Assembly (NCBI RefSeq): GCF_900403705.1 | Contig: NZ_OUNR01000017.1 | Location: 248,001 to 312,000, forward strand | Direction of reading: 5' to 3' | Length of the DNA: 64,000 bases | From: Nitrospira lenta | Lineage (GTDB): Bacteria; Nitrospirota; Nitrospiria; Nitrospirales; Nitrospiraceae | In this document: piece after piece, positions 16,714-25,709 of the stretch | Layout of the letters: each line of letters opens with the position of its first letter | Numbering within the stretch: position 1 is the stretch's first letter | Notes under the pieces: generated by a model | Databases searched by the model: none | Told to the model about the DNA's origin: nothing | What the model saw: the letters and a program-made list of their open reading frames with translations, nothing else | Translations under genes and position numbers: made by a program

Positions 16714-18039
16714 TCAACAACAGGACGTCTTATGCCCGGTGCTGTGGGTATGCTCCGCCTGCGTTTTCCAGGCTTCCCCGCTCAACAATTGCACGGTCAC
16801 CAGATCGCCAGGATTCACCCGTTCCACTTCAACGGGAATATCGATCAGGCAATTCGCCTTCACCATCGAGGTGAGAATCCCGGACCCCTGTGCGCCGGTT
16901 GTCCGGACCTTGAAGACACCGTCTTCCCGCGTCAGCACGCCGCGGAGAAAATGCCGGCGGTCCGTGCGCTTCGAAAATTTCTCTTGGATGACCGCCTGCA
17001 CAAGCGGCCGTCCGTATGTCCGATGCCCGTTCATCTTCAAGATGGCCGGCCGCACCAGTTGTTCGAAGGTCACCATCGACGAGACCGGATTCCCCGGCAG
17101 GCCGAAGGCCAACTTGCCCTGAATCTTGCCGAAGGCCAGCGGCTGTCCCGGCCGGATCGCGAGCTTCCAGAAATTCATCTCGGCACCCAATTCGCGGAAC
17201 ACGGCCTTCGTAAAATCGTAATCCCCCATCGAGACGCCGCCGGACAGCACGAGAACGTCGGCCGTCAGCCCATGAGACATCTTTTCCTTCAACGCCTCCG
17301 GCGTATCGCGAGCAATCCCGAGCAAAAACGGAATGCCGCCGGCTTCTTGTACCGCCGCCGCAATCCCGTAGCTGTTCGAATTGATGATCTTCTCTTCACT
17401 GAACCGCTCATCCAGATCGGCCAATTCATCGCCCGTGGAAAGAATGGCCACACGCGGGCGCTGATAGACAAAGACGAAGGACTTCGCAAGGATCGCCAAC
17501 ATACCCGCATCACCCGGACGAATCTGCGTCCCCTTGGCGATGATGCATTCACCCTTTTTCACGTCTTCGCCTTGCGGCCGGATGTTGGAACCGCGCGGTT
17601 CCGGCTTGAAAACGCGAACGGAATCCGGCGTATGCTCCGTATCCTCCACTTTCAAGACGGTGTCCGCTCCTTGCGGGATCGGCGCGCCGGTCATGATACG
17701 AATCGCCTGCCCAGGGCCGACGGACTTCGTCGGCATTTTCCCGGCAGGCACATCTTCAATAACCTTGAGCGTGACCGGCTTTTCGATCGCATGCTCCTGC
17801 TTGATATCCTCCCAGCGCACGGCGAATCCGTCCATCGCGCTGTTGTTCCACGGCGGATTATCGCGCTCGGCCACGATATCCTCGCCCAACACACGCCCAA
17901 GCGCGTCGAGGATCGACACTTTCTCCAGGCCTAACGTCGGGGTGGCCTCCAACACAATCCGCTGCGCCTCTTCAAGCCGCGTGAGTCCGTCTGTCGCGTC
18001 GTTCGCCTTCACAATCGCTCCCATCTCAATGTGGTGCAT
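16714..18039 (-). CDS. moeA: molybdopterin molybdenumtransferase MoeA
   Basis: A 441-residue enzyme that inserts molybdate into adenylated molybdopterin. Typical MoeA features are visible: AERDNPPWNNSAMDGFAV near the N-terminus, IMTGAPIPQGADTV, STGDEL, the MPT-binding loop SGGVSMGDYDF and LPGNPVSSMVTFEQ. The C-terminus ends in a Cys pair (TSCC). The start overlaps the end of the Mrp gene by 14 bases; an in-frame ATG five codons later would remove the overlap. Part of the Mo-cofactor group with mobB. Confidence 0.94.
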   Translation of the reverse strand: MHHIEMGAIVKANDATDGLTRLEEAQRIVLEATPTLGLEKVSILDALGRVLGEDIVAERDNPPWNNSAMDGFAVRWEDIKQEHAIEKPVTLKVIEDVPAGKMPTKSVGPGQAIRIMTGAPIPQGADTVLKVEDTEHTPDSVRVFKPEPRGSNIRPQGEDVKKGECIIAKGTQIRPGDAGMLAILAKSFVFVYQRPRVAILSTGDELADLDERFSEEKIINSNSYGIAAAVQEAGGIPFLLGIARDTPEALKEKMSHGLTADVLVLSGGVSMGDYDFTKAVFRELGAEMNFWKLAIRPGQPLAFGKIQGKLAFGLPGNPVSSMVTFEQLVRPAILKMNGHRTYGRPLVQAVIQEKFSKRTDRRHFLRGVLTREDGVFKVRTTGAQGSGILTSMVKANCLIDIPVEVERVNPGDLVTVQLLSGEAWKTQAEHTHSTGHKTSCC

Positions 18040-18982
18040 GCCTCGGCGCCACTTTTATGAGTGATCCACTCTTCTTACAAAAGGCTTCGATCTGATTCGC
18101 AATATTGTGGTAGCACTCGGCCGTCGCCGTATCGGAATTAAACATCGCAAAGGGTTCGCCCGCATCCGATTGCATCACCACATCGGGATCGAGCGGAATC
18201 CGTCCCAGGAACGGCACGCCCATATCGTTCGCGGAGGCTTCCCCCCCGCCCTTGCGGAACACTTCGATATCTTTATGGCAATGCGGGCACTCCAGGCCGC
18301 TCATGTTCTCGACAATGCCGATGATCGGCACTTCACTGTCTTTGCAGAACGTCACTGACTTGCGTGAATCCAACAGCGCCACTTCCTGCGGCGTCGTGAT
18401 GATGACTGCCCCGCTGACATTGCCGAGCAGATCGATCGTCGTCACCGATTCGTTGCCGGTGCCCGGCGGCAAATCGATGAACAGAAAATTCAGATCCTGC
18501 CACTCCACGCCACCCAACAGCTGATTGATGAATTCATACTTGTACGCGTCGCGCCAGATGATGGGATCGTCCGGGTTCTGAAGCAGGAACGACATGGACG
18601 CAATTTTCAGATTGTAGGCCTGGAAGGGAATAATGCCGCCCGAGGTACTGATCTTGAGCTTCTGCCCCTCCGCTCCAACCATCTTCGGAATATTCGGCCC
18701 ATGAATATCCATATCGCAGATGCCTACGTGCCAACCCTTGAGCGCAAGGCTGACCGCCAGATTGGTCGTGCAGGTGCTCTTCCCGACGCCGCCCTTGTTG
18801 CTCATGATCAGCACTTTATATTCGATGCGCTCCATCCGCTTGGCGACGAGCCATCGACTATGGCCTTCTTTATCTTTCTGACACGATTCGTTTTCGTCGC
18901 AGATGGCGCAGGCCCACATGTAGGTGCACGCGTCGCTTCCGCCGGATGAGGACGGTTGAATGACATTGAGTTCACGGGCCAT
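18026..18982 (-). CDS. mrp: Mrp/Nbp35-family iron-sulfur carrier ATPase
   Basis: A 318-residue P-loop ATPase with the deviant Walker A KGGVGKST, DMDIHGPNIP, DLPPGTGNE and a CPHC pair near residue 235 that would hold a bridging 4Fe-4S cluster. Unlike most bacterial Mrp/ApbC proteins it has an N-terminal cysteine set (C19, C25, C28, C34) resembling the ferredoxin-like site of Nbp35. It likely delivers Fe-S clusters to apo-enzymes. Its neighbours point to Fe-S molybdoenzymes exported by Tat. It overlaps moeA, so the two are co-translated. Confidence 0.9.
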   Translation of the reverse strand: MARELNVIQPSSSGGSDACTYMWACAICDENESCQKDKEGHSRWLVAKRMERIEYKVLIMSNKGGVGKSTCTTNLAVSLALKGWHVGICDMDIHGPNIPKMVGAEGQKLKISTSGGIIPFQAYNLKIASMSFLLQNPDDPIIWRDAYKYEFINQLLGGVEWQDLNFLFIDLPPGTGNESVTTIDLLGNVSGAVIITTPQEVALLDSRKSVTFCKDSEVPIIGIVENMSGLECPHCHKDIEVFRKGGGEASANDMGVPFLGRIPLDPDVVMQSDAGEPFAMFNSDTATAECYHNIANQIEAFCKKSGSLIKVAPRHAPH

Positions 18983-19023
18983 AGTGTGTCCTTCTATCTA
19001 TCGTATGAAGCCTGACGCTTCTG

Positions 19024-19962
19024 TTATCGACGAGGGTTTCCGGTCGGCACCCCGACATACTCGCTATCGCCGGACTTCGACATACGCGCGGCACCGGCCG
19101 GCATAGTCGCCGGCGTCAGCGGCGGCGCATCTGCGGCAGCGGATTCTTCCGGCGCCGGTTTCTTCTTATTGAAGAAGCCGGCACTGATGATGCCGACTTC
19201 GTAAAACACATACATGGGCAACGCCATGAGACACTGGTTGAACGGATCGGGCGTCGGCGTGAGAATGGCGGCAATGATAAAGGCGCCCAGCAGCGCCCAC
19301 TTTCGATAGCGCCGCAGAAACGGCGCATCGACCCAGCCCAGCTTGGCCATCAGCGTAATCGCCAGCGGCACTTCGAAAATCAACCCGAAGACGAGCAAAA
19401 ACCATAAGGCAAAACCGACGTATTGCGCGATCGAGAGTTGCGGAATAAAGCCGGCATTCACGCCGTATGAAATGAGAAAATTCAAGGCAAAGGGCAGCAC
19501 AAAGAAAAAGGAAAAGGTCACCCCAGCCAGAAAGGCCAGCGTGCTCAACATGACAAAGGGACCGACAAACCGGCGCTCCTGCACATGCAGACCCGGCACG
19601 ACAAACTGCCAGAACTCCAACAGAATATAGGGCGTCGCCAATACCACGGCGAACAACCCGGCGACTTTGACGTTCTGCCAGAGCGCTTCGCCGGGCGCCA
19701 GAAAGACAAACGGCACCGTCGGGAGATCCGTCGGCTCCCAAGACAGCGTACTGGGCACAAACATATTTTGGAGGGGAATGCGGAGCCACTTCACGAGGGC
19801 GTCGGCGTAGAAAAATGTGACGACAAACACGATCGCGGTCACGATGACGGCGCGCGTCAACCGGACTTGGAGCTCGACGAGATGCTCCATGACCGGCATT
19901 TTTTTGTCTTCCAGCGGCTTGAAGACCGAGTCCTGCAACCACCGGTTGAAATCGTTCAGCAC
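19024..19962 (-). CDS. tatC: Sec-independent protein translocase TatC
   Basis: A 312-residue integral membrane protein with six hydrophobic segments and the TatC signature MEHLVELQVRL at about 25-35. FVFLAPGEAL and the SF-F-lPFALNFL region are also present. TatC recognises twin-arginine signals and exports folded, cofactor-loaded proteins. The C-terminus extends about 45 polar residues beyond the last helix. No tatA or tatB is adjacent. It heads the Mrp, MoeA, MobB run, which fits export of matured metalloenzymes. Confidence 0.95.
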   Translation of the reverse strand: MLNDFNRWLQDSVFKPLEDKKMPVMEHLVELQVRLTRAVIVTAIVFVVTFFYADALVKWLRIPLQNMFVPSTLSWEPTDLPTVPFVFLAPGEALWQNVKVAGLFAVVLATPYILLEFWQFVVPGLHVQERRFVGPFVMLSTLAFLAGVTFSFFFVLPFALNFLISYGVNAGFIPQLSIAQYVGFALWFLLVFGLIFEVPLAITLMAKLGWVDAPFLRRYRKWALLGAFIIAAILTPTPDPFNQCLMALPMYVFYEVGIISAGFFNKKKPAPEESAAADAPPLTPATMPAGAARMSKSGDSEYVGVPTGNPRR

Positions 19963-20029
19963 CGCGCCCTCATCGTACAGAACCCTGCTGCGCCGGATCT
20001 CGCATGATCACCGGCGCAGCCAGCTCGGC

Positions 20030-21553
20030 CTACTTCGGGTTGACTGCGACGAACAGGCTGTTGCCCTGCCGGCTCACCAGCAGCACCGCCAATTCGTCTT
20101 TCTTGATCTTGTTCGCAGCCTTTAGATATTCATCCACTGTTTTGACGGTCTCATGATTCACTTCTTGGATGATATCCCCGCGCTGCAATCCCGCCGCCTC
20201 AGCCTGACCGCCCGGCTCCACGCTGGTCACGACCACGCCGGTGGTCTTGGCGGGAATATTCAGCTGGCTCATCAGCGCATTGTCCAACGCCTGAATCTTG
20301 AGTGAGGCCAGCACATTGTCCGGAGGCTTGATCGTCTCGCCCTGTTCCTTGGGCGGAGCCGCTTCCTTTTTAGCCAGCAACTCATCGGAGGGACGTTCAG
20401 CAACCTTCACGGAAATGGTTTGCTCTTTTCCATCGCGCAACACTTTCACCTGGGCATCTTTGCCCACCATGGTCCGCGCCACCAGATTGCGCAACTGGCT
20501 CACGCTCTGCACTTCCTTGCCGTTGAACGCAACGACCACGTCGCCGCGCTTCATTCCGGCGGCCGCTGACGGTCCATTCTCATTCACATCGCTGATGAGC
20601 ACACCCTTGCGCTGCTCCGGCAGCTTAAACGACTTCGCCAAGGCCGGTGTAATTTCCTGAATCGCCACTCCCATCCAGCCACGCACCACTTTGCCGGTTT
20701 TCTGAAGGCTGTCGACAATGTCCACTGCAATGCTGCTGGGAATGGCAAAACCGATTCCCTCCGAGCCGCCGGTGCGGGAGAAAATGGCGGTATTGATCCC
20801 CATCAATTCACCGTTCATATTCACCAGCGCCCCACCGGAGTTGCCCGGATTGATCGCGGCGTCGGTCTGGATAAAATCTTCATAGTCGGCGATGCCCACA
20901 TTCCCGCGGCCCAATGCGCTGATGATGCCCAGCGTGACCGTGGAACTCAGTCCGAACGGACTGCCGACGGCCAGCACCAGATCTCCCACCGCCAGCTTGT
21001 CGTAATCGGCCCACTTCAAGGCAGGCAAATCCTTCGCCTCAATCTTAATCACCGCCAAATCGGTCTTGGGATCTGTACCTACGGTCTTGGCCGTGAACTC
21101 ACGACGATCGCTGAGCGTTACGGTAATCTGCGTTGCGCCTTCGACCACATGGTTATTCGTCACGATGTAGCCATTGGGATCCAGAATAACTCCCGATCCG
21201 GCACTCTGCTCAGGCCGTCCATGCCCCCCTGGAGGGCCCGGCGGCATCGGAGGCGGCGTCGGAAGATCTCCACCACCCGGCTCTTCCCCACCACCACCAG
21301 GAGGTCCACCGAACGGTCCGGGCGGGAGCCCACCACGGCGACGCCCCCCTTCCCCACTGCCGCCTGTCACGGCGATATTCACCACCGCAGGCGTTACCTT
21401 CTTCACAATCTCAGAAAAACCCTGGGTAAAGGCCGGAGGAACACCTGCCGCCAATACGGCGGGGCTCCCGATCAACCCGCCTGCGACCGTGGCCGCCAGT
21501 ACAAGCCCACAACCAATAACAAACTTGGTCGCCTGCTGACTCCGATAGACCAT
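20030..21553 (-). CDS. degP: DegP/HtrA periplasmic serine protease
   Basis: A 507-residue Do-type protease and chaperone. A signal peptide ends at about residue 35. The trypsin-like domain has the triad His135 (NNHVVEG), Asp165 (KTDLAVIK) and Ser239 (NPGNSGGA). Two PDZ domains follow (about 295-390 and 415-500). A low-complexity Gly/Pro loop of about 45 residues (about 65-110) sits in the position of the LA loop. The ATG at 21553 has GGGAGGA 8 bases upstream, so longer starts were rejected. It lies 67 bases upstream of tatC on the same strand. Confidence 0.94.
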   Translation of the reverse strand: MVYRSQQATKFVIGCGLVLAATVAGGLIGSPAVLAAGVPPAFTQGFSEIVKKVTPAVVNIAVTGGSGEGGRRRGGLPPGPFGGPPGGGGEEPGGGDLPTPPPMPPGPPGGHGRPEQSAGSGVILDPNGYIVTNNHVVEGATQITVTLSDRREFTAKTVGTDPKTDLAVIKIEAKDLPALKWADYDKLAVGDLVLAVGSPFGLSSTVTLGIISALGRGNVGIADYEDFIQTDAAINPGNSGGALVNMNGELMGINTAIFSRTGGSEGIGFAIPSSIAVDIVDSLQKTGKVVRGWMGVAIQEITPALAKSFKLPEQRKGVLISDVNENGPSAAAGMKRGDVVVAFNGKEVQSVSQLRNLVARTMVGKDAQVKVLRDGKEQTISVKVAERPSDELLAKKEAAPPKEQGETIKPPDNVLASLKIQALDNALMSQLNIPAKTTGVVVTSVEPGGQAEAAGLQRGDIIQEVNHETVKTVDEYLKAANKIKKDELAVLLVSRQGNSLFVAVNPK

Positions 21554-21673
21554 GCTCAGTTCCTCCCGACGGTTGAACTCACAAGACTCCCTACACTGAT
21601 CGGCAACCAGCTGGTAACGACCGACCGAACGGTGCATCTTACACTAATCATTCCTTGGGCTTCAAAGAGGAAA

Positions 21674-21714
21674 AGTCCCCTTCTGGCGGCCTCTTTCTGT
21701 GGCCTGAAGGGACT
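21674..21714 (-). terminator. hairpin terminator after the nhaA fusion gene
   Basis: Read on the minus strand, AGTCCCTTC pairs with GAAGGGGACT around an inner GGCC pair and is followed by TTTTCCTCTTT. It lies about 90 bases past the NhaA stop. The rest of the gap 21554-21802 shows nothing further. Confidence 0.65.
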
Positions 21715-21802
21715 GGTCGAATGAGATGACACGGAAATTCCCGCTGCAGGAAGCACATAGGCTCGCCCAGCACCGCGCCGACTGACGAGGCCGCACGTGG
21801 TT

Positions 21803-23626
21803 CTATCGCTCTTTCTGTTCTGCCGCACCCCACAACAGCGCGACGCCGATGACCGCGGCCAGCACCGAGGCGGCCAGCACGGCAAGCTTGGCGGCTGCAA
21901 AGTCGGCATCGATGGGGAAGGCTTGTCCCGCGATGAAAAGCGACATGGTGAATCCGATCCCGGCCAATCCCCCTGCGCCGGCCAATTGCAACCACGAGTA
22001 GCTGTCCGGTTTCTCCGCCAGATTGGTCCACACCGCAATCCTCGAGGCCAAGATCAGCCCAATGGGCTTGCCGATCACCAGCCCGGTCATGATGGCGAAC
22101 AGCAACCCATTGTGTCCGCTCAAGGCATCGGTCGAGATCACCACACCCGCGTTCGCCAGGGCAAACAGGGGGAGCACCAGATACGTGGAACGGCCTCCGG
22201 CAAGGCGCAACACGCGGCTGGCCGGAGACTCCAACCGTTCATGGATGGCATCGAGTGCACGCAGGGCAGGCAGCGACGGTCCGTGCCGGAGCACGTCTTT
22301 GCCGTTGGCTTCGTCAGCCGAGACAATCAAATTGGCTTGCGTCAACAATGCTTGAAAATTAGGCGGCGGCCGGGTCGGAATAAAGAGCGCCAAGAGAACC
22401 CCCGCCAGTGTGGCATGCAATCCGCTGGCATGCACGCAGGCCCAGAGCAGGATGCCGAGCGCCATGTAGGGCAGCACCCGATACACCCTCGATTGATTGA
22501 GCAGTCCAAGCGCTCCCACGATCACGGCGCCGACGGCGAGGTAGCCGAGCTGAAGAGGGCCGGAGTACACCGCCGCGACCACAAGGATCGAGCCGATGTC
22601 GTCGACAATGGCGGCCGCCGTTAGGAAGACACGCAATTCGACTGGAACACGGCGGCCCAGCACCGCCATCAGCGCGATCGCGAAGGCGGTATCGGTAGCC
22701 ATGGGAACGCCCCAGCCATACGTCCATGGACCAGCGGGAATGATCAGGAGATACAGGAGAGCGGGCACCACCATGCCGCCGATGGCGGCGGCGATCGGGA
22801 GAGCGGCCGAGCGGCGGCTCGCCAAATGGCCGACCGTGATTTCGCGCTTAATTTCCAGCCCGACCACTAGGAAAAAGATCGTGAGCAGGCCATCGTTGAT
22901 CCAGTGCCGGAGTGACATTCGAAAACCGAGGTCTCCAAAAACCATCCCGACATCTTGATGCCACAACGCCTCGAAGGCAGCCCCGAGCGGCGAATTGGTG
23001 AGCACGAGCGCCAGCAGGGTGGTGAGGAGGAGCAGCACGCCAGCCGATGGGCCCCAGCCGACGAAATCGAGCGTCACCGAACGGAGGCGATGCTCCAGGG
23101 TTCCGCGCATGGCGTCGCACAGAGACTGCTCATCCCAGGGACCGTCATATCGGCGGTTATTGATGAAAAATGAGGGCGTCATCAACACACCGCTCGCCTT
23201 GGCGCTCGCGACGTCGGACTCCACTCGCTCCTTGGCACGCTCGGCCGTCGCACTGGTCTGTGAGTCATCTGGATCGATGTCCAGTTCCGCAGCAACGGCA
23301 ACCAGATCCTCTTCCGTCAATTCGGAGGACCTGGTCATGAGCGCCATGTGGACCTTCCAGAATTGCTCCCCCTCCGCTCGTTCCACGAGTTCTGCGGCCC
23401 GCCGCGCGAGCTCGTGATGGGGAATCGGACGCTGGCGGAAGACATAGCGCACCCGGTCACCGAAGTAGTCGCGCACGGTCGCGATGCTCTCGTTGGCTTC
23501 ACGGCAATACCCGCACGCATAACTGCCATACTCGACAAGGGTAATGCTTGCATGAGAAGGCCCCAGCGTATGGTCGCGCTCGTCTACCGGCCGATCCAGC
23601 CAGCCTTTCTGTACGTCATGAGACAT
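21803..23626 (-). CDS. nhaA: NhaA Na+/H+ antiporter with N-terminal DsbA/thioredoxin domain
   Basis: The 607-residue protein is a fusion. Residues about 15-180 form a DsbA-like thioredoxin domain (VEYGSYACGYC, redox Cys38 and Cys41, and the cis-Pro segment VLMTPSFFIN). Residues about 190-605 are a full NhaA with MATDTAFAIALM and the ion-binding pair in VDDIG. NhaA exports Na+ in exchange for H+. No signal peptide precedes the thioredoxin domain, so its side of the membrane is unclear; it may be cytoplasmic. Such fusions are known in the NhaA family. The gene is monocistronic with a terminator downstream. Confidence 0.93.
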   Translation of the reverse strand: MSHDVQKGWLDRPVDERDHTLGPSHASITLVEYGSYACGYCREANESIATVRDYFGDRVRYVFRQRPIPHHELARRAAELVERAEGEQFWKVHMALMTRSSELTEEDLVAVAAELDIDPDDSQTSATAERAKERVESDVASAKASGVLMTPSFFINNRRYDGPWDEQSLCDAMRGTLEHRLRSVTLDFVGWGPSAGVLLLLTTLLALVLTNSPLGAAFEALWHQDVGMVFGDLGFRMSLRHWINDGLLTIFFLVVGLEIKREITVGHLASRRSAALPIAAAIGGMVVPALLYLLIIPAGPWTYGWGVPMATDTAFAIALMAVLGRRVPVELRVFLTAAAIVDDIGSILVVAAVYSGPLQLGYLAVGAVIVGALGLLNQSRVYRVLPYMALGILLWACVHASGLHATLAGVLLALFIPTRPPPNFQALLTQANLIVSADEANGKDVLRHGPSLPALRALDAIHERLESPASRVLRLAGGRSTYLVLPLFALANAGVVISTDALSGHNGLLFAIMTGLVIGKPIGLILASRIAVWTNLAEKPDSYSWLQLAGAGGLAGIGFTMSLFIAGQAFPIDADFAAAKLAVLAASVLAAVIGVALLWGAAEQKER

Positions 23627-23817
23627 GGGTGTTGGTTTCCGTGTTGCTCAATAATTCAGTACACGCACTCTACATCGCTGCCATGGTCATGGTCCAGACC
23701 GGCTAGGTGAGAGAACACAAGACGTTGGGTGTTGTTGTTTCAAAACTTTTTCGCCCAACGCGATCTGAAGAATACGGCGCTGTGGGTGGGGAGGAAGAGA
23801 ATCATCCGTTGAAGCAC

Positions 23818-23847
23818 TGGCCTGACAGCTCAGTTGCTGCCAGGCCA
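23818..23847 (-). terminator. hairpin in the 304-base gap 23627-23930
   Basis: TGGCCTGACAG and CTGCCAGGCCA pair around an 8-base loop, 83 bases past the stop of the lipoprotein gene (minus strand). A second, longer-looped inverted repeat (CGTTGGG / CCCAACG, 23723-23760) follows. I see no gene in this gap. Confidence 0.4.
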
Positions 23848-23930
23848 GCGATGACACGACACGTTCAATGATCAGACAGGCCATGGCCCCAAAATATTTA
23901 CCTCATACCGGCCAGAGAGATCCCTGCGGC

Positions 23931-24713
23931 TCAGCTGCTTCGGCGGGCCGCCGCATCGGCTTCGAGCTGACCCAGCCAGGAATTCTGGAGCTTCAACGCG
24001 AGCCGTTTCTCGGCTTGCTCGAACGACACCACCCGCAAGGTATTGGGAGCCCCCTCATAGGTCGGCGGCCAGATACGCCGCTCCGGCTCCTGCGGCCTGA
24101 GGTAGACAACCGGATACCATTGATTCATCCCCGGGGCTGTCGGGCGATCCAACGTGGCCGATCCTCGGCCTTCGGCCTGCATCACCACGCGGCCGGACGT
24201 GACCTCAATCAACGCAAACTCCAAGAGCGACCAATTGTCCCGCCGATAGCCTGGCTGGGCATGAGTCGTCCATCCCAAAAACAGGGTGACGGGATATTCC
24301 TGCTCCGCGCTCGACACCACCACCACCGCCAGATACTCCAACCCTGTGCTCTTCGCCAGCTCGACAAGGCGGGTGAGATCTCCGCCTCGATCCTGAGGAC
24401 GCACGCCTTCCGCCGAAAGCACCGCGGTCACAGTCAGGGGCAACACCCGCGCTACATCCTGCTTGAGCGTCTCGCCCAATCGCACCAGCGCCTCTTCCGG
24501 CAACACCGCTTCAGTTGTCTGATCCGGCTGATCCCGCACGAGCACCAAGCCGGCGGTGAGCGGACGCGGCTCTGTTTTGAGGAGCGCCTCGGGAGCTGAG
24601 GGTTGATCAAGCTTGAGATACTGACCCATGCGACTCGGGGGAACCGCGCTGGCACAGGCGACAACGAGCACATACACCGTCAGGAGAGACGCACCGCGAA
24701 CCAGATTGTGCAT
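23931..24713 (-). CDS. hypothetical outer-envelope lipoprotein
   Basis: A 260-residue protein with a lipoprotein signal (lipobox VVAC, Cys20). The body is mixed alpha/beta with no known motif. It contains a beta-rich middle (YLAVVVVSSAEQEY) and a Trp/Tyr-rich C-terminal third, and resembles ligand- or partner-binding envelope lipoproteins in composition only. GGAGGTG lies 4 bases before the ATG. Divergent from the glycosyltransferase gene at 24900; a shared control region is possible. Confidence 0.72.
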   Translation of the reverse strand: MHNLVRGASLLTVYVLVVACASAVPPSRMGQYLKLDQPSAPEALLKTEPRPLTAGLVLVRDQPDQTTEAVLPEEALVRLGETLKQDVARVLPLTVTAVLSAEGVRPQDRGGDLTRLVELAKSTGLEYLAVVVVSSAEQEYPVTLFLGWTTHAQPGYRRDNWSLLEFALIEVTSGRVVMQAEGRGSATLDRPTAPGMNQWYPVVYLRPQEPERRIWPPTYEGAPNTLRVVSFEQAEKRLALKLQNSWLGQLEADAAARRSS

Positions 24714-24821
24714 GACGCACCTCCAGGCTCAAGTGGATGGCGAGGGATCGACCGTCACATAAACATACGTTCGCTCCCCCTCGGCAGATCTGTCAAGTCC
24801 ACTAGAGTCGATCGGCCCCAC

Positions 24822-24850
24822 TTGAAATCAGGCACAAAGTCATTTACCGT
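24822..24850 (+). promoter_or_regulatory. putative promoter of the GT2 gene
   Basis: TTGAAA and TACCGT are spaced by 17 bases, about 50 bases before the chosen GTG start. The -10 is weak. Confidence 0.3.
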
Positions 24851-24899
24851 ACCGCCATTCCGAGAGTACTTCCACGCAGGACGCGAGGTGAAGAATCCG

Positions 24900-25709
24900 G
24901 TGACGCAGGAAGAATTCTACAGGGTACTGGATCTCTCCATCGTCATCCCCGCGCACAACGAAGCCACGCGCATTCTTCCCCATCTCCGCTCGATTCGCGA
25001 CAATCTTTCCAGACAAGACCGCTCCTACGAAATCATCGTCGTCGATGACGGCAGCCAAGATGACACGGTCAAAGTGGTCCGCACCTTTGCCAAAACCGAA
25101 CCGGCATTGCGAGTCATTCCGCTCCCGACCTGCATGGGAAAAGGCGGCGCGGTGAGGCAAGGCATGCTCGCGGCACGCGGCCGGCTGCAGCTCTTCACCG
25201 ATGCCGACGGGGCCACCGCCATTACGGAACTGGACCGGCTCGAACAGGCCATCCGGAACGGCGCCGACATGGCCATCGGGTCGCGGAGCCTGGCCTCCCA
25301 ACAACCCGACTTCGAAGTGAACGCCCGCTGGCACCGAAGCCTGCTGGGCGGCTGCTTCAATGCGCTTGTCCGCCTGGGGGGAATCCAAGGGGTCGGCGAT
25401 ACCCAATGCGGGTTCAAATTATTCGAACGATCCGTCGCGCGCGATCTCTTCTCCGTGTCGACCATCAATGGCTACGGCTTTGACCTCGAACTATTGTTCG
25501 TGGCTCAGCGGCGCGGCTATCGGATCGCCGAAGTTCCCGTGAATTGGACCGATCAACCGGGGTCGAAAGTGCGGCTGGTTCGAGATAGCATCGCCATGCT
25601 CCGCGAATTCACCATCATTCACCGGAATGCGGCCAGAGGATACTACTCCCCGCTTGCGGCACCTGATCCCGTTACTTCACTCAGCGCGACGGCTCCAATC
25701 CCGGAATAA
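24900..25709 (+). CDS. GT2 glycosyltransferase (polyprenyl/dolichyl-phosphate glucosyltransferase-like)
   Basis: A 269-residue GT-A enzyme: LSIVIPAHNEATRI at the N-terminus, VVDDGSQDDT, the metal-binding DADGAT, and TQCGFKLF in the acceptor part. These are the marks of the Alg5/DPM1-like branch, which puts a sugar on a polyprenyl phosphate carrier. There is no membrane helix. I chose the GTG at 24900 because GAGGTG lies about 8 bases upstream; the first in-frame ATG is far inside the fold, and longer starts overlap the divergent lipoprotein. Its 3' end overlaps the convergent GT-C-like gene by 29 bases. Confidence 0.85.
   Translation: MTQEEFYRVLDLSIVIPAHNEATRILPHLRSIRDNLSRQDRSYEIIVVDDGSQDDTVKVVRTFAKTEPALRVIPLPTCMGKGGAVRQGMLAARGRLQLFTDADGATAITELDRLEQAIRNGADMAIGSRSLASQQPDFEVNARWHRSLLGGCFNALVRLGGIQGVGDTQCGFKLFERSVARDLFSVSTINGYGFDLELLFVAQRRGYRIAEVPVNWTDQPGSKVRLVRDSIAMLREFTIIHRNAARGYYSPLAAPDPVTSLSATAPIPE

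Noticed and set aside
24603-24899. Longer start for the GT2 glycosyltransferase
   Set aside because: It overlaps the divergent lipoprotein gene and its extra residues look random. The GTG at 24900 has a good ribosome site.
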